Shown piece after piece: positions 1 to 9,907 of a stretch of DNA of 64,000 nucleotides; position 1 is the stretch's first letter; every line of letters starts with the position of its first letter. Both the position numbers and the translations under genes were made by a program. The stretch covers positions 1 to 64,000 of the forward strand of contig JAUSNP010000003.1 in assembly GCA_030645735.1 (NCBI GenBank), read 5' to 3'. This DNA comes from Candidatus Moraniibacteriota bacterium. GTDB lineage: Bacteria; Patescibacteria; Paceibacteria; Moranbacterales; UBA2206. The notes below the pieces were generated by a model. That model did no database searches and was not told the origin of the DNA. It was given only the letters and a program-made list of their open reading frames with translations.

Positions 1-3000
1 AGCGGTGCAATATTGCAAGGTCACTGCCACTTCATTGGCCGTGAAACCGGTGGTGGTGTCTGGGTCGCGCACTTGATAGTTGACGGTTACCATACCATCC
101 GCCGTTTGGGAGGCCGTGACATTCTGGACTTGTGGAGTGGCGTTGACGACATAGGTTAGGGTGACATCGGAAACGGTTGGTGTAACTGAACCATCAGAAA
201 TCAGAGTGACTTGATATTGTATCCAGCGATCATTGCTTTGATCGCTATTGAGATCATCAATAGTTTCTGCTCCGGTTGGATCAGTAAAAAATGTTGCTGA
301 ATTGCAAGAGCCTGCAACTCCATCATTGGGTCCGCACCATGGTGTCCAAGTCGAACCATCCGCGGAAGTGCGAAGTTGGAATTTTATATCGGTATTAGCT
401 AACAAAGATTCTGTCCATTGAATATTCGCTGGAGTATTAGCAGAATCAGTGGTATCAAATTTGGAAGAAGTTAGGGTTTGCGAAGTTGCATATTGATTAT
501 AGTTCAAGGTCAGACTATTTAGTGACGGAGCATAAGCGACATCAGCGGTAGCCAGAGTAACTTTGTAGCGGATATATCTTTTGCCATCCAAGTCAGTTGG
601 AATTACAAATCTAGTTGAGGCACTGGCTTGACGAAATATTGGCTTATAATCACCCGCCACCCAACCGGAATCAGTGTCTTTGCCAGCGATTTGAAAACGC
701 ATTCCGCCTTTCACCGCCAAGGAATGTTCACGTCCCACAGCAATTGCCACCACATCAGTTAAGCCGGAGGTTTGAACGGGAGCATAATATTGGGCAATGG
801 TATTGTCGCCGAGCTGGCCATTGCTATTCCATCCCCACGCCCAGACAGTACCGTCGGATTTGACGGCAAGAGAGTGTCTGTATCCAGATGCAATCGCCAC
901 TACGCCTGTCAATCCAGAAGTTTGGACGGGGGTGCGTCTGTTTGTGTTAGTGGTATCACCCAGTGAACCAACGCCATTATACCCCCAGGCCCAGACGGTG
1001 CCGTCAGATTTTAGAGCGATGGAATGACCAGCTCCTCCGGCGATTGCCACCATGTTGGTTAGGCCAGAAGTTTGGATGGGGGTGAGTCTTTGCGTGATAG
1101 AATTGTCGCCAAGTTGGCCGTAGTCATTGGCTCCCCATGCCCAGACGGTGCCATCGGATTTAATAGCGAGTGAATGACTATTTCCTACGGCGATGACTAC
1201 CGCATCGGTCAAATAGCCAGATCCACCGACACCTTTGACTTGTACTGGGGTGAGTCTTTGGGTAGTAGTAGTGTCGCCCAGTTGACCGACGCTGTTATAT
1301 CCCCACGCCCAGACGGTACCGTCGGATTTGAGGGCGAGAGAATGGGAAGATCCTCCAGCGATGGAAACTACATCGGTCAAATAACTAGATCCGCCGACGC
1401 CCTTGACTTGCACTGGGGTGTTTCTTTGTGTAGCGGAGTTGTCGCCAAGCTGACCATTAAAATTATACCCCCAGGCCCAGACGGTGCCATCGGATTTAAG
1501 AGCTAAAGAATGATAAGCTCCGCTTGAAATCGCCACCACATCAGTCAAAAAGCCTACGCCACCTACGCCCTTAACTTGCACGGGGGCTAGGCTTTGAGTG
1601 GTAGAATTATCACCGAGTTGACCTTGAGTATTAGTTCCCGACGCCCATACAGTGCCGTCAGATTTTAGAGCTAAAGAATGATAATCTCCTCCAGCTACTG
1701 CTACCACATTGGTTAGATCGGAAGTTTGGACAGGAGTGCGTCTTTGGGTGATGGAGTTGTCACCGAGTTGACCGTTACCATTCAGTCCCCACCCATAATT
1801 TTTTGTCGCCCCGGCTGGAATTGTTTGCGAAAATGAAGCTGTGGAAAAATCCGCCTTGGCGCCCAAATCAATTGTTGCTGATTCAAAGGTACCGCTTGTT
1901 GAAACATAATAATTGAAAGTTGAACTATCAAAAGTCGGTGCAAAAGATGCGTTGGGCGAAGATAAAAATACTTTGTAATATAAATTTGAAGTGTCATTTA
2001 AAATAGTCGCCGTGCCAGCAGTGATAGCACAAGTATAAACTCCGGTTGCCACTGAACAATAACTGGTATCATAAAAACTATCTGCATATCCATTTGGTCC
2101 ATACCAATTTGTACCATCTTTGGACAATTTAACTTTCACCCGATTGCCCGCGATTTCAGCTGGAATAGTGGTGCTAAAACTAAAGTTTTGATTATCAAAC
2201 TTTTTGGCTCCACCTAAATTAATTGCTCCAGAAGTAAAGTTGCCTGTGTTTTCCAAATTCACCGTCACATCATTCAAGCTTGGCGTATAGACAGAGTCAA
2301 CCGTAGAAAGAGTCATCTTGTAACGCAGATACCTTTTGCCATCCAAGCCATTTGGAATTGTTATTCTATTTGAGGAGCCAGCTTGACGAGGTGCCCACTT
2401 ATAATCACCCACTACCCAACCAGAGTCAACATCTTTGCTGGAAATTTGAAATTTAATACCACTAGTGATAGCGAGTGAGTGTTTATCTCCAGCCTTAATA
2501 GCTATCACATCAGTCAAAAAACCCACTCCACCCACACCCTTAACTTGTACTGGAGTGAGTCTTGAGGTGGCGGTGTTGTCACCTAATTCGCCATCCGGAC
2601 CATATCCCCAGGCCCAGACAGTGCCATCTGATTTAAGTCCGAGTGAAAACATTCCTCCTGCTGAAATGCTGCTCATATCAGTCAGATAACCAACACCCCC
2701 AACACCCTTGACTTGTACTGGAGTGAGTCTTGAGGTGGTGGTGTTGTCACCTAATTGACCATACCAATTATTTCCCCAGGACCAAACGGTGCCGTCAGCT
2801 TTGAGAGCCATGGAAAATTCATATCCCGCTGAAATTGAAATCACATTAGACAAAAATCCTACTCCTCCGATATCCTTAATTTGTACTGGAACACTTTTTT
2901 GAGAAACAGTATTATCACCTAATTGTCCTTGACTGTTCAACCCCCAAGCCCAAGCGGTGCCGTCAGATTTAAGGGCAATCGAATGATTATGTGCGCTTGA

Positions 3001-4578
3001 AATTGCCACCACATTGGTGAGATTACTAGTTTGCACCGGAGTGAGTATTGAGGTAGTGGTGCTGTCACCGAGTTGACCGTTGGAATTATTTCCCCAGGCC
3101 CATACAGTGCCATCAGCTTTGAGAGCTAGAGAATGGCCATTTCCACCTGCAATAGCCACCACATCTGTGAGATAATTAACGCCACCGATGCCCTTAACTT
3201 GCACTGGAGTGAGCTTTGAGATAGTGGAGTTGTCACCGAGCTGACCCTGAGCGTTATATCCCCAAGCCCAGACCGTGCCATCAGCTTTGAGAGCTAGGGA
3301 ATGAGCATTCGGAGAACCACCAGTTATGCCTCCGCCTGCGATTGCCACTATATCAATAAGATAACCGACGCCCCCGACGCCCTTAACTTGTACTGGGATA
3401 CTCTTACCGAGCGTAGTATTATCGCCTAATTGTCCTTGGTTGTTATATCCCCACGCCCAAACGGTGCCATCAGATTTGAGAGCTAGGGAATGATAAGATC
3501 CGCTAGTAATGGACACGACATTTGTTAATCCATTGGTTTCTACTGGAGCATTTCTTTGTATAGAGGTGTTATCACCAAGTGATCCAAGGACATTTATACC
3601 CCATGCATAATTTTTTGTCACACCAGCTGGAATGGTTTGTGAAATAGTGGCTGTTGTCAGATCGGCCATACTGGCAGAAGTTCCTAAATCTATCGTAGCC
3701 GATTCATAAGTACCCGTAGTTTGTCCAGCTTGCAATTGTACACTGGCCGGAGTGCCAGTGCCAGTCACTTCGGTGGCCGTATGCGTACCCACAAAATCCG
3801 TGTCAGCAGTATGCGTGAAAGGTGAGGCAGTTTGCGTTTGCAACGACAAACTAGCCGTATCTCCCGTGCCAGTTATTTGTGTACTCGAATGAGTGCCACC
3901 AGCAAAATCCGTATCCGAAGTTTTGGTTGTTGCAGTGAGACCAGTCACCAAATCCACACTCGCGCCTGCACCTGTTCCGCTCACTTGCGTATTGGTGTTT
4001 GCTCCATTGGCAAATCCGCCACCCGTGGCTGAACCAGTGGTAGTCAAGGTGCCATCATCCGTAGTTGAGTAGGCGTTGTTTGCCAAAGTCACTTCTGTGC
4101 CAGCTGTGATGCCAGCGTCTTTGGCTGCATATTCACTCCAACCAGTGGAGTTGGTCGGATGACTGGCATTGTTAGCCGTTTGTGTTGACCAAGCAGATTG
4201 GGAGAAAGTGTAGCTGGCACCTTGGGATTGTGAGGCGAATTGAAAATAGGTGATAGAAATAGTAGCCAGAATGGTGACAACAACCGTAGCCCGTTTCAGA
4301 AGGAGTTTGTTTTGGAAAAGTTTTTTGAAATTTCTAGCTTTTAATCTAAAACTTGAATCAAAATTAAATATCTTGTTTGTTTGGTTTTTTCTGACAAGAA
4401 CTTGACTCTTGACGGGTGTTTCTTTTTGAATTATTTGGTGCCGAAGTTGTTGCAATTTTCTGTGTGTTCGGGCTGATTGAGAAAAATAGGTCTGGATGTT
4501 TTGCCAATTGCAAAAGTTACTGAACTTAGTCAGATTCTGGCGCCACAGCATTTTTATTTTGCGTCTATTTATTTTCAT
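1..4578 (-). CDS. Giant RCC1-repeat surface protein, 3' end outside window
   Basis: One open frame (first codon base at positions divisible by 3) runs from ATG 4578 off the left edge, at least 1,526 codons. I translated across it and met no stop. After a basic N-terminus there is one hydrophobic anchor near residues 93-112 (RATVVVTILATISITYF), so the bulk is extracytoplasmic. Residues about 326-705 and 927-1293 are two blocks of seven RCC1 repeats each (GQLGDNT ... HSLALKSDGTVWAWG). Each block is followed by a similar ~60-residue segment (KDxDSGWVxGDYK ... DLDGKRYxRYK), so the whole module is duplicated. RCC1 blades fold as beta-propellers; in bacteria such proteins are mostly surface proteins of unknown ligand. 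The region before the propellers is Thr/Gly-rich. No SD is visible. A role in adhesion or host contact is inference only. Confidence 0.88.
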   Translation of the reverse strand, partial: MKINRRKIKMLWRQNLTKFSNFCNWQNIQTYFSQSARTHRKLQQLRHQIIQKETPVKSQVLVRKNQTNKIFNFDSSFRLKARNFKKLFQNKLLLKRATVVVTILATISITYFQFASQSQGASYTFSQSAWSTQTANNASHPTNSTGWSEYAAKDAGITAGTEVTLANNAYSTTDDGTLTTTGSATGGGFANGANTNTQVSGTGAGASVDLVTGLTATTKTSDTDFAGGTHSSTQITGTGDTASLSLQTQTASPFTHTADTDFVGTHTATEVTGTGTPASVQLQAGQTTGTYESATIDLGTSASMADLTTATISQTIPAGVTKNYAWGINVLGSLGDNTSIQRNAPVETNGLTNVVSITSGSYHSLALKSDGTVWAWGYNNQGQLGDNTTLGKSIPVQVKGVGGVGYLIDIVAIAGGGITGGSPNAHSLALKADGTVWAWGYNAQGQLGDNSTISKLTPVQVKGIGGVNYLTDVVAIAGGNGHSLALKADGTVWAWGNNSNGQLGDSTTTSILTPVQTSNLTNVVAISSAHNHSIALKSDGTAWAWGLNSQGQLGDNTVSQKSVPVQIKDIGGVGFLSNVISISAGYEFSMALKADGTVWSWGNNWYGQLGDNTTTSRLTPVQVKGVGGVGYLTDMSSISAGGMFSLGLKSDGTVWAWGYGPDGELGDNTATSRLTPVQVKGVGGVGFLTDVIAIKAGDKHSLAITSGIKFQISSKDVDSGWVVGDYKWAPRQAGSSNRITIPNGLDGKRYLRYKMTLSTVDSVYTPSLNDVTVNLENTGNFTSGAINLGGAKKFDNQNFSFSTTIPAEIAGNRVKVKLSKDGTNWYGPNGYADSFYDTSYCSVATGVYTCAITAGTATILNDTSNLYYKVFLSSPNASFAPTFDSSTFNYYVSTSGTFESATIDLGAKADFSTASFSQTIPAGATKNYGWGLNGNGQLGDNSITQRRTPVQTSDLTNVVAVAGGDYHSLALKSDGTVWASGTNTQGQLGDNSTTQSLAPVQVKGVGGVGFLTDVVAISSGAYHSLALKSDGTVWAWGYNFNGQLGDNSATQRNTPVQVKGVGGSSYLTDVVSIAGGSSHSLALKSDGTVWAWGYNSVGQLGDTTTTQRLTPVQVKGVGGSGYLTDAVVIAVGNSHSLAIKSDGTVWAWGANDYGQLGDNSITQRLTPIQTSGLTNMVAIAGGAGHSIALKSDGTVWAWGYNGVGSLGDTTNTNRRTPVQTSGLTGVVAIASGYRHSLAVKSDGTVWAWGWNSNGQLGDNTIAQYYAPVQTSGLTDVVAIAVGREHSLAVKGGMRFQIAGKDTDSGWVAGDYKPIFRQASASTRFVIPTDLDGKRYIRYKVTLATADVAYAPSLNSLTLNYNQYATSQTLTSSKFDTTDSANTPANIQWTESLLANTDIKFQLRTSADGSTWTPWCGPNDGVAGSCNSATFFTDPTGAETIDDLNSDQSNDRWIQYQVTLISDGSVTPTVSDVTLTYVVNATPQVQNVTASQTADGMVTVNYQVRDPDTTTGFTANEVAVTLQYCTA

Positions 4579-4691
4579 TTTTACTAGTGTTTTGCGATGA
4601 AAAATATTTCCACGGAGCAACGACATATCTCTCATCGAAAGATATGCTGCTTATGGCTCAAGTATACCATTTTTTTCGGTTTTTTGGAACC

Positions 4692-4720
4692 AAAAACAGG
4701 CCACTTTTGAGAGTGGCCTG
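4692..4720 (-). terminator. Rho-independent terminator of the thioredoxin-like gene
   Basis: A 9-bp perfect stem (4697-4705 with 4712-4720) is followed on the minus strand by a U-run (A-run 4692-4696 on plus). It lies 30 bases after the stop of the minus-strand CDS at 4750. Confidence 0.8.
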
Positions 4721-4749
4721 TGGATAAGTTTCTGGGTAATTATCTGGAA

Positions 4750-5130
4750 TTAAATTCCCATTTCCTGTTTGAAAAATCCCTCCACCTCCGGCGTACCGAC
4801 GAAGCATTTGCCACGGGCAAAAAGAAATGGCACCCCAATTTTGTCTTGAGCCAACTTGCATTCCTGCGCCTTTTGCGTCAAAATTTTGGCATTAGCGTCA
4901 TTGTGCCAAACTTCTAGTGAATCGAATGTAACTTTTTCCGCAATCTTGTTGTCTGACACAAATTTCTCAACATCCTTGCAATGGGAGCACTCTCTGCCAA
5001 AGAAAAAGATGACGTCAGATGTCACTGGTGTTTCCACCGCCTTTTTCGCCTCGTCTTTTGAGCTCCAAAAATACAATCCCATCGTTAGCACCAAAAATAA
5101 GACGATTCCGCTAACTATTTTTTTTGTCAT
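4750..5130 (-). CDS. Membrane-anchored thioredoxin-like protein (CxxC)
   Basis: A 126-aa protein with an N-terminal membrane segment (about residues 5-22), then a short thioredoxin/glutaredoxin-like domain. The motif RECSHCKDV (Cys48, Cys51) follows a beta strand (VIFFFG), as in redox folds, and GVPFLF looks like the cis-Pro loop. It probably acts outside the membrane in thiol exchange or as a disulfide carrier; the partner is unknown. It lies 19 bases downstream of lgt on the same strand, so it is likely cotranscribed. The domain is shorter than classic thioredoxin, so a specific oxidase or reductase role cannot be assigned. Confidence 0.75.
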   Translation of the reverse strand: MTKKIVSGIVLFLVLTMGLYFWSSKDEAKKAVETPVTSDVIFFFGRECSHCKDVEKFVSDNKIAEKVTFDSLEVWHNDANAKILTQKAQECKLAQDKIGVPFLFARGKCFVGTPEVEGFFKQEMGI

Positions 5131-5149
5131 AAATTTAATCTTAAATTAA

Positions 5150-5983
5150 TTATTTTTTATTTCTGCGCCACCAATAGATTCCCATTCCAATTAAAATCAT
5201 CGTGAGGCTAAAAATCTGTCCCAGCGTGAAATATCCAGCGATGTAACCAACTTGTTCATCTGGCTGCCTAAAAAATTCCGCTGCAATTCTTGCCAAGCCG
5301 TAGCCAATAAGATATATAGAAAATAAATGACCTACAAATCGACTTTTGTTTCGCAAGCTCCACAGAATCACAAACAACACCACGCCTTCAAAAAAAGCTT
5401 CCAGAAGTTGCGATGGGAAACGCAAGGATGGTCCAGCTCCAGTCCACAAAGGAAAGCGCATACCCAGCCAACTTGTCGTCACTCGACCGTACAATTCCAA
5501 ATTGAGAAAATTACCAATGCGACCAAAAAAATATCCCGCCGGAATAGCTGGCACGGCAAAATCCGCAAATTTCCAGAAATTAATATTGGCTTTATTTTTT
5601 CTAAATAAAATCAATGTAGCGACAATTACACCGAGAAGTCCCCCATGATAACTCATCCCATAAATTCCAGTAAACTCTCCGGTTGCAAAATCATACGGAG
5701 AAATAATCTCCGATAAATTATGCCAATAATAATTTGGATTATACAAAATCACATAACCCAATCGCCCACCAATCAAAGCCCCGACCAAGGCGAACATTAT
5801 AAAATCTAAAATTAAATCTACGCTGTATTGCCCCTCTTTCTTTTTTATACGATAAGCCAACAGAAAATATACCACTAAAAACGCCAACAAATACATGATG
5901 GAATACCAGCCAATGGAAAAAGAACCGACGGCCAGCGCCACCGGATCTATGTGCAAAGGAATGTTTTGATAAAATTCTAACAA
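5150..5983 (-). CDS. lgt: Prolipoprotein diacylglyceryl transferase
   Basis: 277 aa, multi-spanning. It transfers diacylglycerol from phosphatidylglycerol to the lipobox cysteine of prolipoproteins in the cytoplasmic membrane. The Lgt signature GRIGNFLNLELYG is present around residues 153-165, and the conserved YHGGLLG stretch lies near residue 110. Length is normal. The first codon appears to be TTG (5983), since no in-frame ATG precedes the conserved N-terminus. It sits between the AI-2E exporter gene (14 bases upstream) and the thioredoxin-like gene, forming a three-gene minus-strand unit. Confidence 0.95.
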   Translation of the reverse strand: MLEFYQNIPLHIDPVALAVGSFSIGWYSIMYLLAFLVVYFLLAYRIKKKEGQYSVDLILDFIMFALVGALIGGRLGYVILYNPNYYWHNLSEIISPYDFATGEFTGIYGMSYHGGLLGVIVATLILFRKNKANINFWKFADFAVPAIPAGYFFGRIGNFLNLELYGRVTTSWLGMRFPLWTGAGPSLRFPSQLLEAFFEGVVLFVILWSLRNKSRFVGHLFSIYLIGYGLARIAAEFFRQPDEQVGYIAGYFTLGQIFSLTMILIGMGIYWWRRNKK

Positions 5984-5997
5984 AACTTTTTATTCAA

Positions 5998-7059
5998 CTA
6001 CTTATTAAATTCTTTCAATTGCGTGCGAAATTCCATGTAATAAATATCCCACAAAGTTACGAAGAGTGACATGATGACTGGGCCAACGATAAATCCCGCT
6101 AGGCCAAAAATGGCAATTCCGCCCAAGGTTGAAAACAAAATTAACAATGGATGCATCTCAGTGTCCTTGCCGACCAATTTTGGCCTAACAAAATTATCCA
6201 GCGTGCTAATCACCAAGGCACCAAAGAGGATTATAATCATACCTGACATAACATTGCCAGAAAGCAACATAAACAATCCCACTGGCAACCAAACTAGTCC
6301 GGCACCGATGGCTGGAATAACTGAGGACAATGTCATGAGCAGTGCTAGCAAAATTGGCGCCGACACACCCGTCACCGCGAAGAGCACACCACCCAAAAAG
6401 CCCTGCATTATAGCAATCAAAATCGTTCCCTTGATAGTTGCCCGCGTTATGGAATTAAATTTTTCAATCAAAATGTTTTCGTAACTATCTCGCAGCGGAC
6501 TGAGTTGCATAATTTTCTTGATAAATTTGTTCCCATCAATCAACAAATAAAATAAGGAAAAAAACATTACAAAGGTTACTAGAACCATACTAACTATACC
6601 TTGATAAGTGCTTTGTAGAATGGACAAGGCATTCTGAGAAAAACTCTGCACTGCACTCGCAATTGTCTCCTGACTAACAATGTTTTCTATGGCGATAAAT
6701 TTGGCAAAGGGCAACGCAGATAAGTTATGACTAACATTATTAGCCACACTTTCGACGGACACACTATTTTGCGAAGAGTAATCAATAATATTTTGCACTT
6801 CGCTCACCACCAGTGAAGACACAAACACAATTGGAGTCAAGATTATCATGGCAATCACCAGACAAGTCAAAAGTGAGCTCCAAACTTTGCTCTGACGAGT
6901 AATTTTCAAAAACATTTTATACAAGAAAGCAAACAGATGTGCCAAAATGCCCGCAATCAGAAAGGGCACCAAAAATGGCTTCAAAATAAAATAGGCCAGA
7001 ATGGTTATACCAATCAGAATTACGAAAAAGAAATAGACATTATAATTTTTGAGTTGCAT
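5998..7059 (-). CDS. AI-2E family transporter (PerM/YdiK type)
   Basis: 353 aa with about eight predicted membrane segments: an N-terminal pair (VILIGITILAYFILKPFLVP), a long polar region around residues 90-150, and a C-terminal hydrophobic bundle ending in a FIVGPVIMSLFVTLWDIYY segment typical of the family. Members export autoinducer-2 in some bacteria or act as ion/proton antiporters in others; the substrate cannot be read from sequence. First gene of the unit with lgt and the thioredoxin-like gene. Confidence 0.9.
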   Translation of the reverse strand: MQLKNYNVYFFFVILIGITILAYFILKPFLVPFLIAGILAHLFAFLYKMFLKITRQSKVWSSLLTCLVIAMIILTPIVFVSSLVVSEVQNIIDYSSQNSVSVESVANNVSHNLSALPFAKFIAIENIVSQETIASAVQSFSQNALSILQSTYQGIVSMVLVTFVMFFSLFYLLIDGNKFIKKIMQLSPLRDSYENILIEKFNSITRATIKGTILIAIMQGFLGGVLFAVTGVSAPILLALLMTLSSVIPAIGAGLVWLPVGLFMLLSGNVMSGMIIILFGALVISTLDNFVRPKLVGKDTEMHPLLILFSTLGGIAIFGLAGFIVGPVIMSLFVTLWDIYYMEFRTQLKEFNK

Positions 7060-7121
7060 AATTTTTTAATAGAATTATGGAATAATTATAGCATTTTATC
7101 GAAAAATTAAAAAATTCGCAA

Positions 7122-7150
7122 TTGACACCCAATAACAAAATTGATATGCT
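7122..7150 (+). promoter_or_regulatory. Sigma70-type promoter for the 7235 gene
   Basis: TTGACA at 7122-7127, a 17-base spacer and TATGCT at 7145-7150, followed by a leader of about 80 bases to the ATG at 7235. It points away from the divergent AI-2E gene. Confidence 0.75.
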
Positions 7151-7234
7151 ATTTACTGCCTTTAAATAGAGGGCTTCAATGCCAGCTTATTGAGCTCTTT
7201 TACAATAACCTATAGAAATCCGGAGGGCTGAAAA

Positions 7235-7438
7235 ATGGAACGTTGCTTCATAATAGAAGATGCCCGAACTGGACGCAATATAATAATCACAAATCCAAAG
7301 ACTATTGAATTAATCGCACATTTTGCAATTAAATTTCCAAACGCACTTGATAAGTTCTTGCGGCACATTGCTGACAACTGCTCAGTAGATTACACAGATG
7401 AGGAAATTTTAAGGGCTATCTGGACATTTCCCAAGTAA
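7235..7438 (+). CDS. Small protein of unknown function (67 aa)
   Basis: I do not recognise this protein. It is a soluble 67-aa chain, begins MERCFIIEDARTG, has mixed charge and no membrane segment or Cys pair, and ends in an acidic patch (DYTDEEI) and AIWTFPK. Evidence that it is a real gene is strong: a consensus promoter at 7122-7150, a GGAGG at 7222-7226 eight bases before the ATG, and a terminator straight after the stop. It is one of few plus-strand genes here and forms its own transcription unit between two minus-strand operons. Confidence 0.75.
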   Translation: MERCFIIEDARTGRNIIITNPKTIELIAHFAIKFPNALDKFLRHIADNCSVDYTDEEILRAIWTFPK

Positions 7439-7458
7439 CTTCTTGGGGAATAACTCGC

Positions 7459-7493
7459 ACACCCACAGGATGTATTTCTGTGGGTGTTTTTTT
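7459..7493 (+). terminator. Terminator of the 7235 gene
   Basis: Stem 7459-7467 pairs with 7479-7487, then a T-run to 7493. It overlaps the last codon of the convergent copA. Confidence 0.85.
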
Positions 7494-9735
7494 ATTTCCG
7501 ATAGATCCGCAAGCTATTCATGACCACTGACACTGAACTAAATGACATCGCAGCGGCGGCGATGGCGGGGCTCAGCACACCAGAAACCGCCAAAGGGATG
7601 GCAATGACATTATAGAAAAATGCCCAGAACAAATTTTGTTGGATGGTGCGGAAAGTGGTTTTGGAAAGTGCGATAGCCTGCACTACTTTTTCCAAATTGT
7701 TTTGCATCAAAATAATCTGTCCGGCTTCTTTGGCGATGTCAGTGGCGCTGCCCATAGCGATGCCCAGATCCGCTTGCACCAAGCTTGGCGCATCATTGAT
7801 GCCATCACCCACAAAAACAATTTTTTCGCCTTGTGTCTGCAACTTTTTGATCTCGGCTGCTTTCTCGCTTGGCAAAACTTCGGCCAAAACTTTTTCAATG
7901 CCCAATTCCTTGCCCATCGCTTGCGCCGTGCTTTGATTGTCACCACTGATCATGGCAACTTTCAAATTCATTTTTTGCAAACTGGCGATGACAGCTTTTG
8001 ATTCATCACGTGCTTCATCCGCCACAATAATTGAGCCAATAACATCCTTGCCACTATGCACCACAAATAGACGTGTACCAATTCCCAATTTCTCATCATC
8101 CAAAACACTTTGCGCCCAGATTGTATCTAAGCCACTATCCTCTAATAATTTTTTATTACCCATCATCACCACTGACTGATGCGTAGCGCAAACAGCTGTC
8201 ACGCCCTTGCCACGCACTTCTTTGAAATCAACAAAATCAACTGTCGCAATGTTTTTCTTTTTTGCATACGCGGTCACGGCGCGTGATAATGGATGTTCAG
8301 AATTTTTTGCCACTGAACCAGCAATCTTAATAATTTTTTCTTCCGTAAAATCATATTTTGGATTCAAAGCTATTTTTGTCACTTCTGGCATGCCTTTGGT
8401 CAATGTACCAGTCTTGTCAAAAACCACCATTGAAATTTCCTTAGCGCGCTCAAAACTTTCTCCACTCTTGAACAATATGCCGTTTTTGGCCCCCTTACCA
8501 GTACCCACCATAATAGCTGTTGGTGTAGCCAAGCCCAAAGCGCACGGACAAGCAATCACCAAAACTGCCACCGCATTCACAATCGCCAAAGACAAATTTT
8601 TAGTCGCCAAATACCAACCCACAAAAGTGATCAGAGCCAGGCCAATTATAGTTGGCACAAAAATGCCTGAGATTTTGTCAGCCAATTTCTGAATTGGTGC
8701 CTTAGAACCCTGCGCTTCCTCCACGGTTTTGATAATTTGCGCCAACACTGTCCCCTCGCCAGTTTGTGTCACACGAATCTGCAAAACACCATCTTCGTTG
8801 ATTGTGGCACCATATACTTTCGAACCAACTTTCTTTTCTACTGGCATCGACTCACCAGTCAACATTGATTCATCCACATCCGACTGTCCTTCAATCACTT
8901 CACCATCCAATGGAATTTTCTCACTTGGTTTCACTAGAATAATATCTCCAACTTTAATCTCTGAAATATCCATTTCTCGCTCTTGTCCATTGAAAATTAC
9001 ACGCGCTTTTTTGGCGCCCAACTCCATCAACTTGCGCATGGCTTCACCAGCTTGCCCAGTGCTTTTGGATTCAAAAAATTTGCCCAACAAAATCAAGGTG
9101 ATGATGATAGCGGCCGCTTCGAAATAGCCCTCTTTTTCAATATTAAATAGAAGTTTTTCCACTACCAACCATAGACTGAAAAAATATGCCACTAATGTGC
9201 CCATGGAAACCAAGGTGTCCATATTGGCTGATAGGTGCTTGGCTTGCTTCCAAGCCATTTTGTGAAAACGCGCACCAAAATAGAAGACTACAACAGTTGC
9301 CAAAATTAAATGGATATACATCATCAAATCAATGTCTAAAATTTTCACGCCAAATCGCAATTTATATACCATTTCCAAAAGCAATGGTGCAGTCAAAATT
9401 GCCGACCACATAAAGTCTTTTTTATTTTTAGTCACATCACCATCCTCATGATGGTGTTCCATATTTTGAAATTTGTCATTTGATTTTTGGATTTCATTTG
9501 AGATTTGAGATTTGAGATTTGAGATTTCCTCTATATTGTAGCCATTATCAATAATGATTTTTTTCACTTGTACCTCATCCAAGATACTACCATCATATTC
9601 TATAATGGCCTTTTTCGAAGCGAAATTGACATTGGCAGTGATGATGCCAGCCGTCTTGGTCAGCGCCTTTTCATTGTTGAGCGCGCAACTCGCACATGTC
9701 ATGCCAGTCACTTTCAAAATAATTTTCTTATTCAT
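7492..9735 (-). CDS. copA: Copper-translocating P1B-type ATPase
   Basis: 747 aa. Exports Cu(I) across the cytoplasmic membrane using ATP. In order: one N-terminal HMA domain with GMTCASC (Cys14, Cys17); a linker containing low-complexity SNLKSQISN plus a His-rich HHHEDGD; transmembrane helices; CPCALG near residue 394; DKTGTLT near 438 (phosphorylated Asp); the SEHPLS nucleotide-binding motif; GDGINDAP near 641. CPC plus the HMA and the csoR/TauE context support copper rather than zinc. The linker (DNA 9466-9530) consists of GAGATTT word repeats inserted in frame. Last gene of the csoR-HMA/TauE-copA set, 172 bases after the previous stop; that gap holds two palindromes. Confidence 0.95.
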   Translation of the reverse strand: MNKKIILKVTGMTCASCALNNEKALTKTAGIITANVNFASKKAIIEYDGSILDEVQVKKIIIDNGYNIEEISNLKSQISNEIQKSNDKFQNMEHHHEDGDVTKNKKDFMWSAILTAPLLLEMVYKLRFGVKILDIDLMMYIHLILATVVVFYFGARFHKMAWKQAKHLSANMDTLVSMGTLVAYFFSLWLVVEKLLFNIEKEGYFEAAAIIITLILLGKFFESKSTGQAGEAMRKLMELGAKKARVIFNGQEREMDISEIKVGDIILVKPSEKIPLDGEVIEGQSDVDESMLTGESMPVEKKVGSKVYGATINEDGVLQIRVTQTGEGTVLAQIIKTVEEAQGSKAPIQKLADKISGIFVPTIIGLALITFVGWYLATKNLSLAIVNAVAVLVIACPCALGLATPTAIMVGTGKGAKNGILFKSGESFERAKEISMVVFDKTGTLTKGMPEVTKIALNPKYDFTEEKIIKIAGSVAKNSEHPLSRAVTAYAKKKNIATVDFVDFKEVRGKGVTAVCATHQSVVMMGNKKLLEDSGLDTIWAQSVLDDEKLGIGTRLFVVHSGKDVIGSIIVADEARDESKAVIASLQKMNLKVAMISGDNQSTAQAMGKELGIEKVLAEVLPSEKAAEIKKLQTQGEKIVFVGDGINDAPSLVQADLGIAMGSATDIAKEAGQIILMQNNLEKVVQAIALSKTTFRTIQQNLFWAFFYNVIAIPLAVSGVLSPAIAAAAMSFSSVSVVMNSLRIYRK
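9466..9530 (-). repeat. Word-repeat array inside copA linker
   Basis: Iterated GAGATTT/GATTT words on the plus strand, read in frame as SNLKSQISN-like peptide at about residues 69-91, exactly between the HMA domain and the first transmembrane part, where length variation is tolerated. Confidence 0.75.
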
Positions 9736-9794
9736 AAATTTGATTTTATTAATTTAAAGTCTCGTTTTGTTTTTAAAAAATAATTCCGCGTTTG

Positions 9795-9895
9795 ACTGTC
9801 ATCCCGGGCTTGACCCGGGATCTACTTTACACTTCATTAGATAAACTTAGATTCACGATACGGCGAGAAGATTCCGGCTCAAGGCCGGAATGACA
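9795..9895. repeat. Pair of intergenic palindromes
   Basis: Two GC-rich palindromes, CCCGGGCTTGACCCGGG (about 9803-9820) and ATTCCGGCTCAAGGCCGGAA (about 9872-9891), each next to a TGTCAT/ATGACA word, in opposite orientation. The layout is that of a common type of dispersed intergenic hairpin repeat in bacteria. It lies between the TauE-fusion gene and copA and could lower copA expression or stabilise the upstream mRNA. Confidence 0.75.
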
Positions 9896-9907
9896 AGCTT
9901 TAAAAAT

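Noticed and set aside
615..2689. Several 60-110 codon plus-strand ORFs in the first 3 kb
   Set aside because: All lie opposite the RCC1 repeats and repeat with the same period; the minus frame is the real one.
1..4578. Tandem DNA repeats considered as a CRISPR or satellite
   Set aside because: Unit of about 160 bases, fully coding, degenerate at third positions; no constant repeat with unique spacers.
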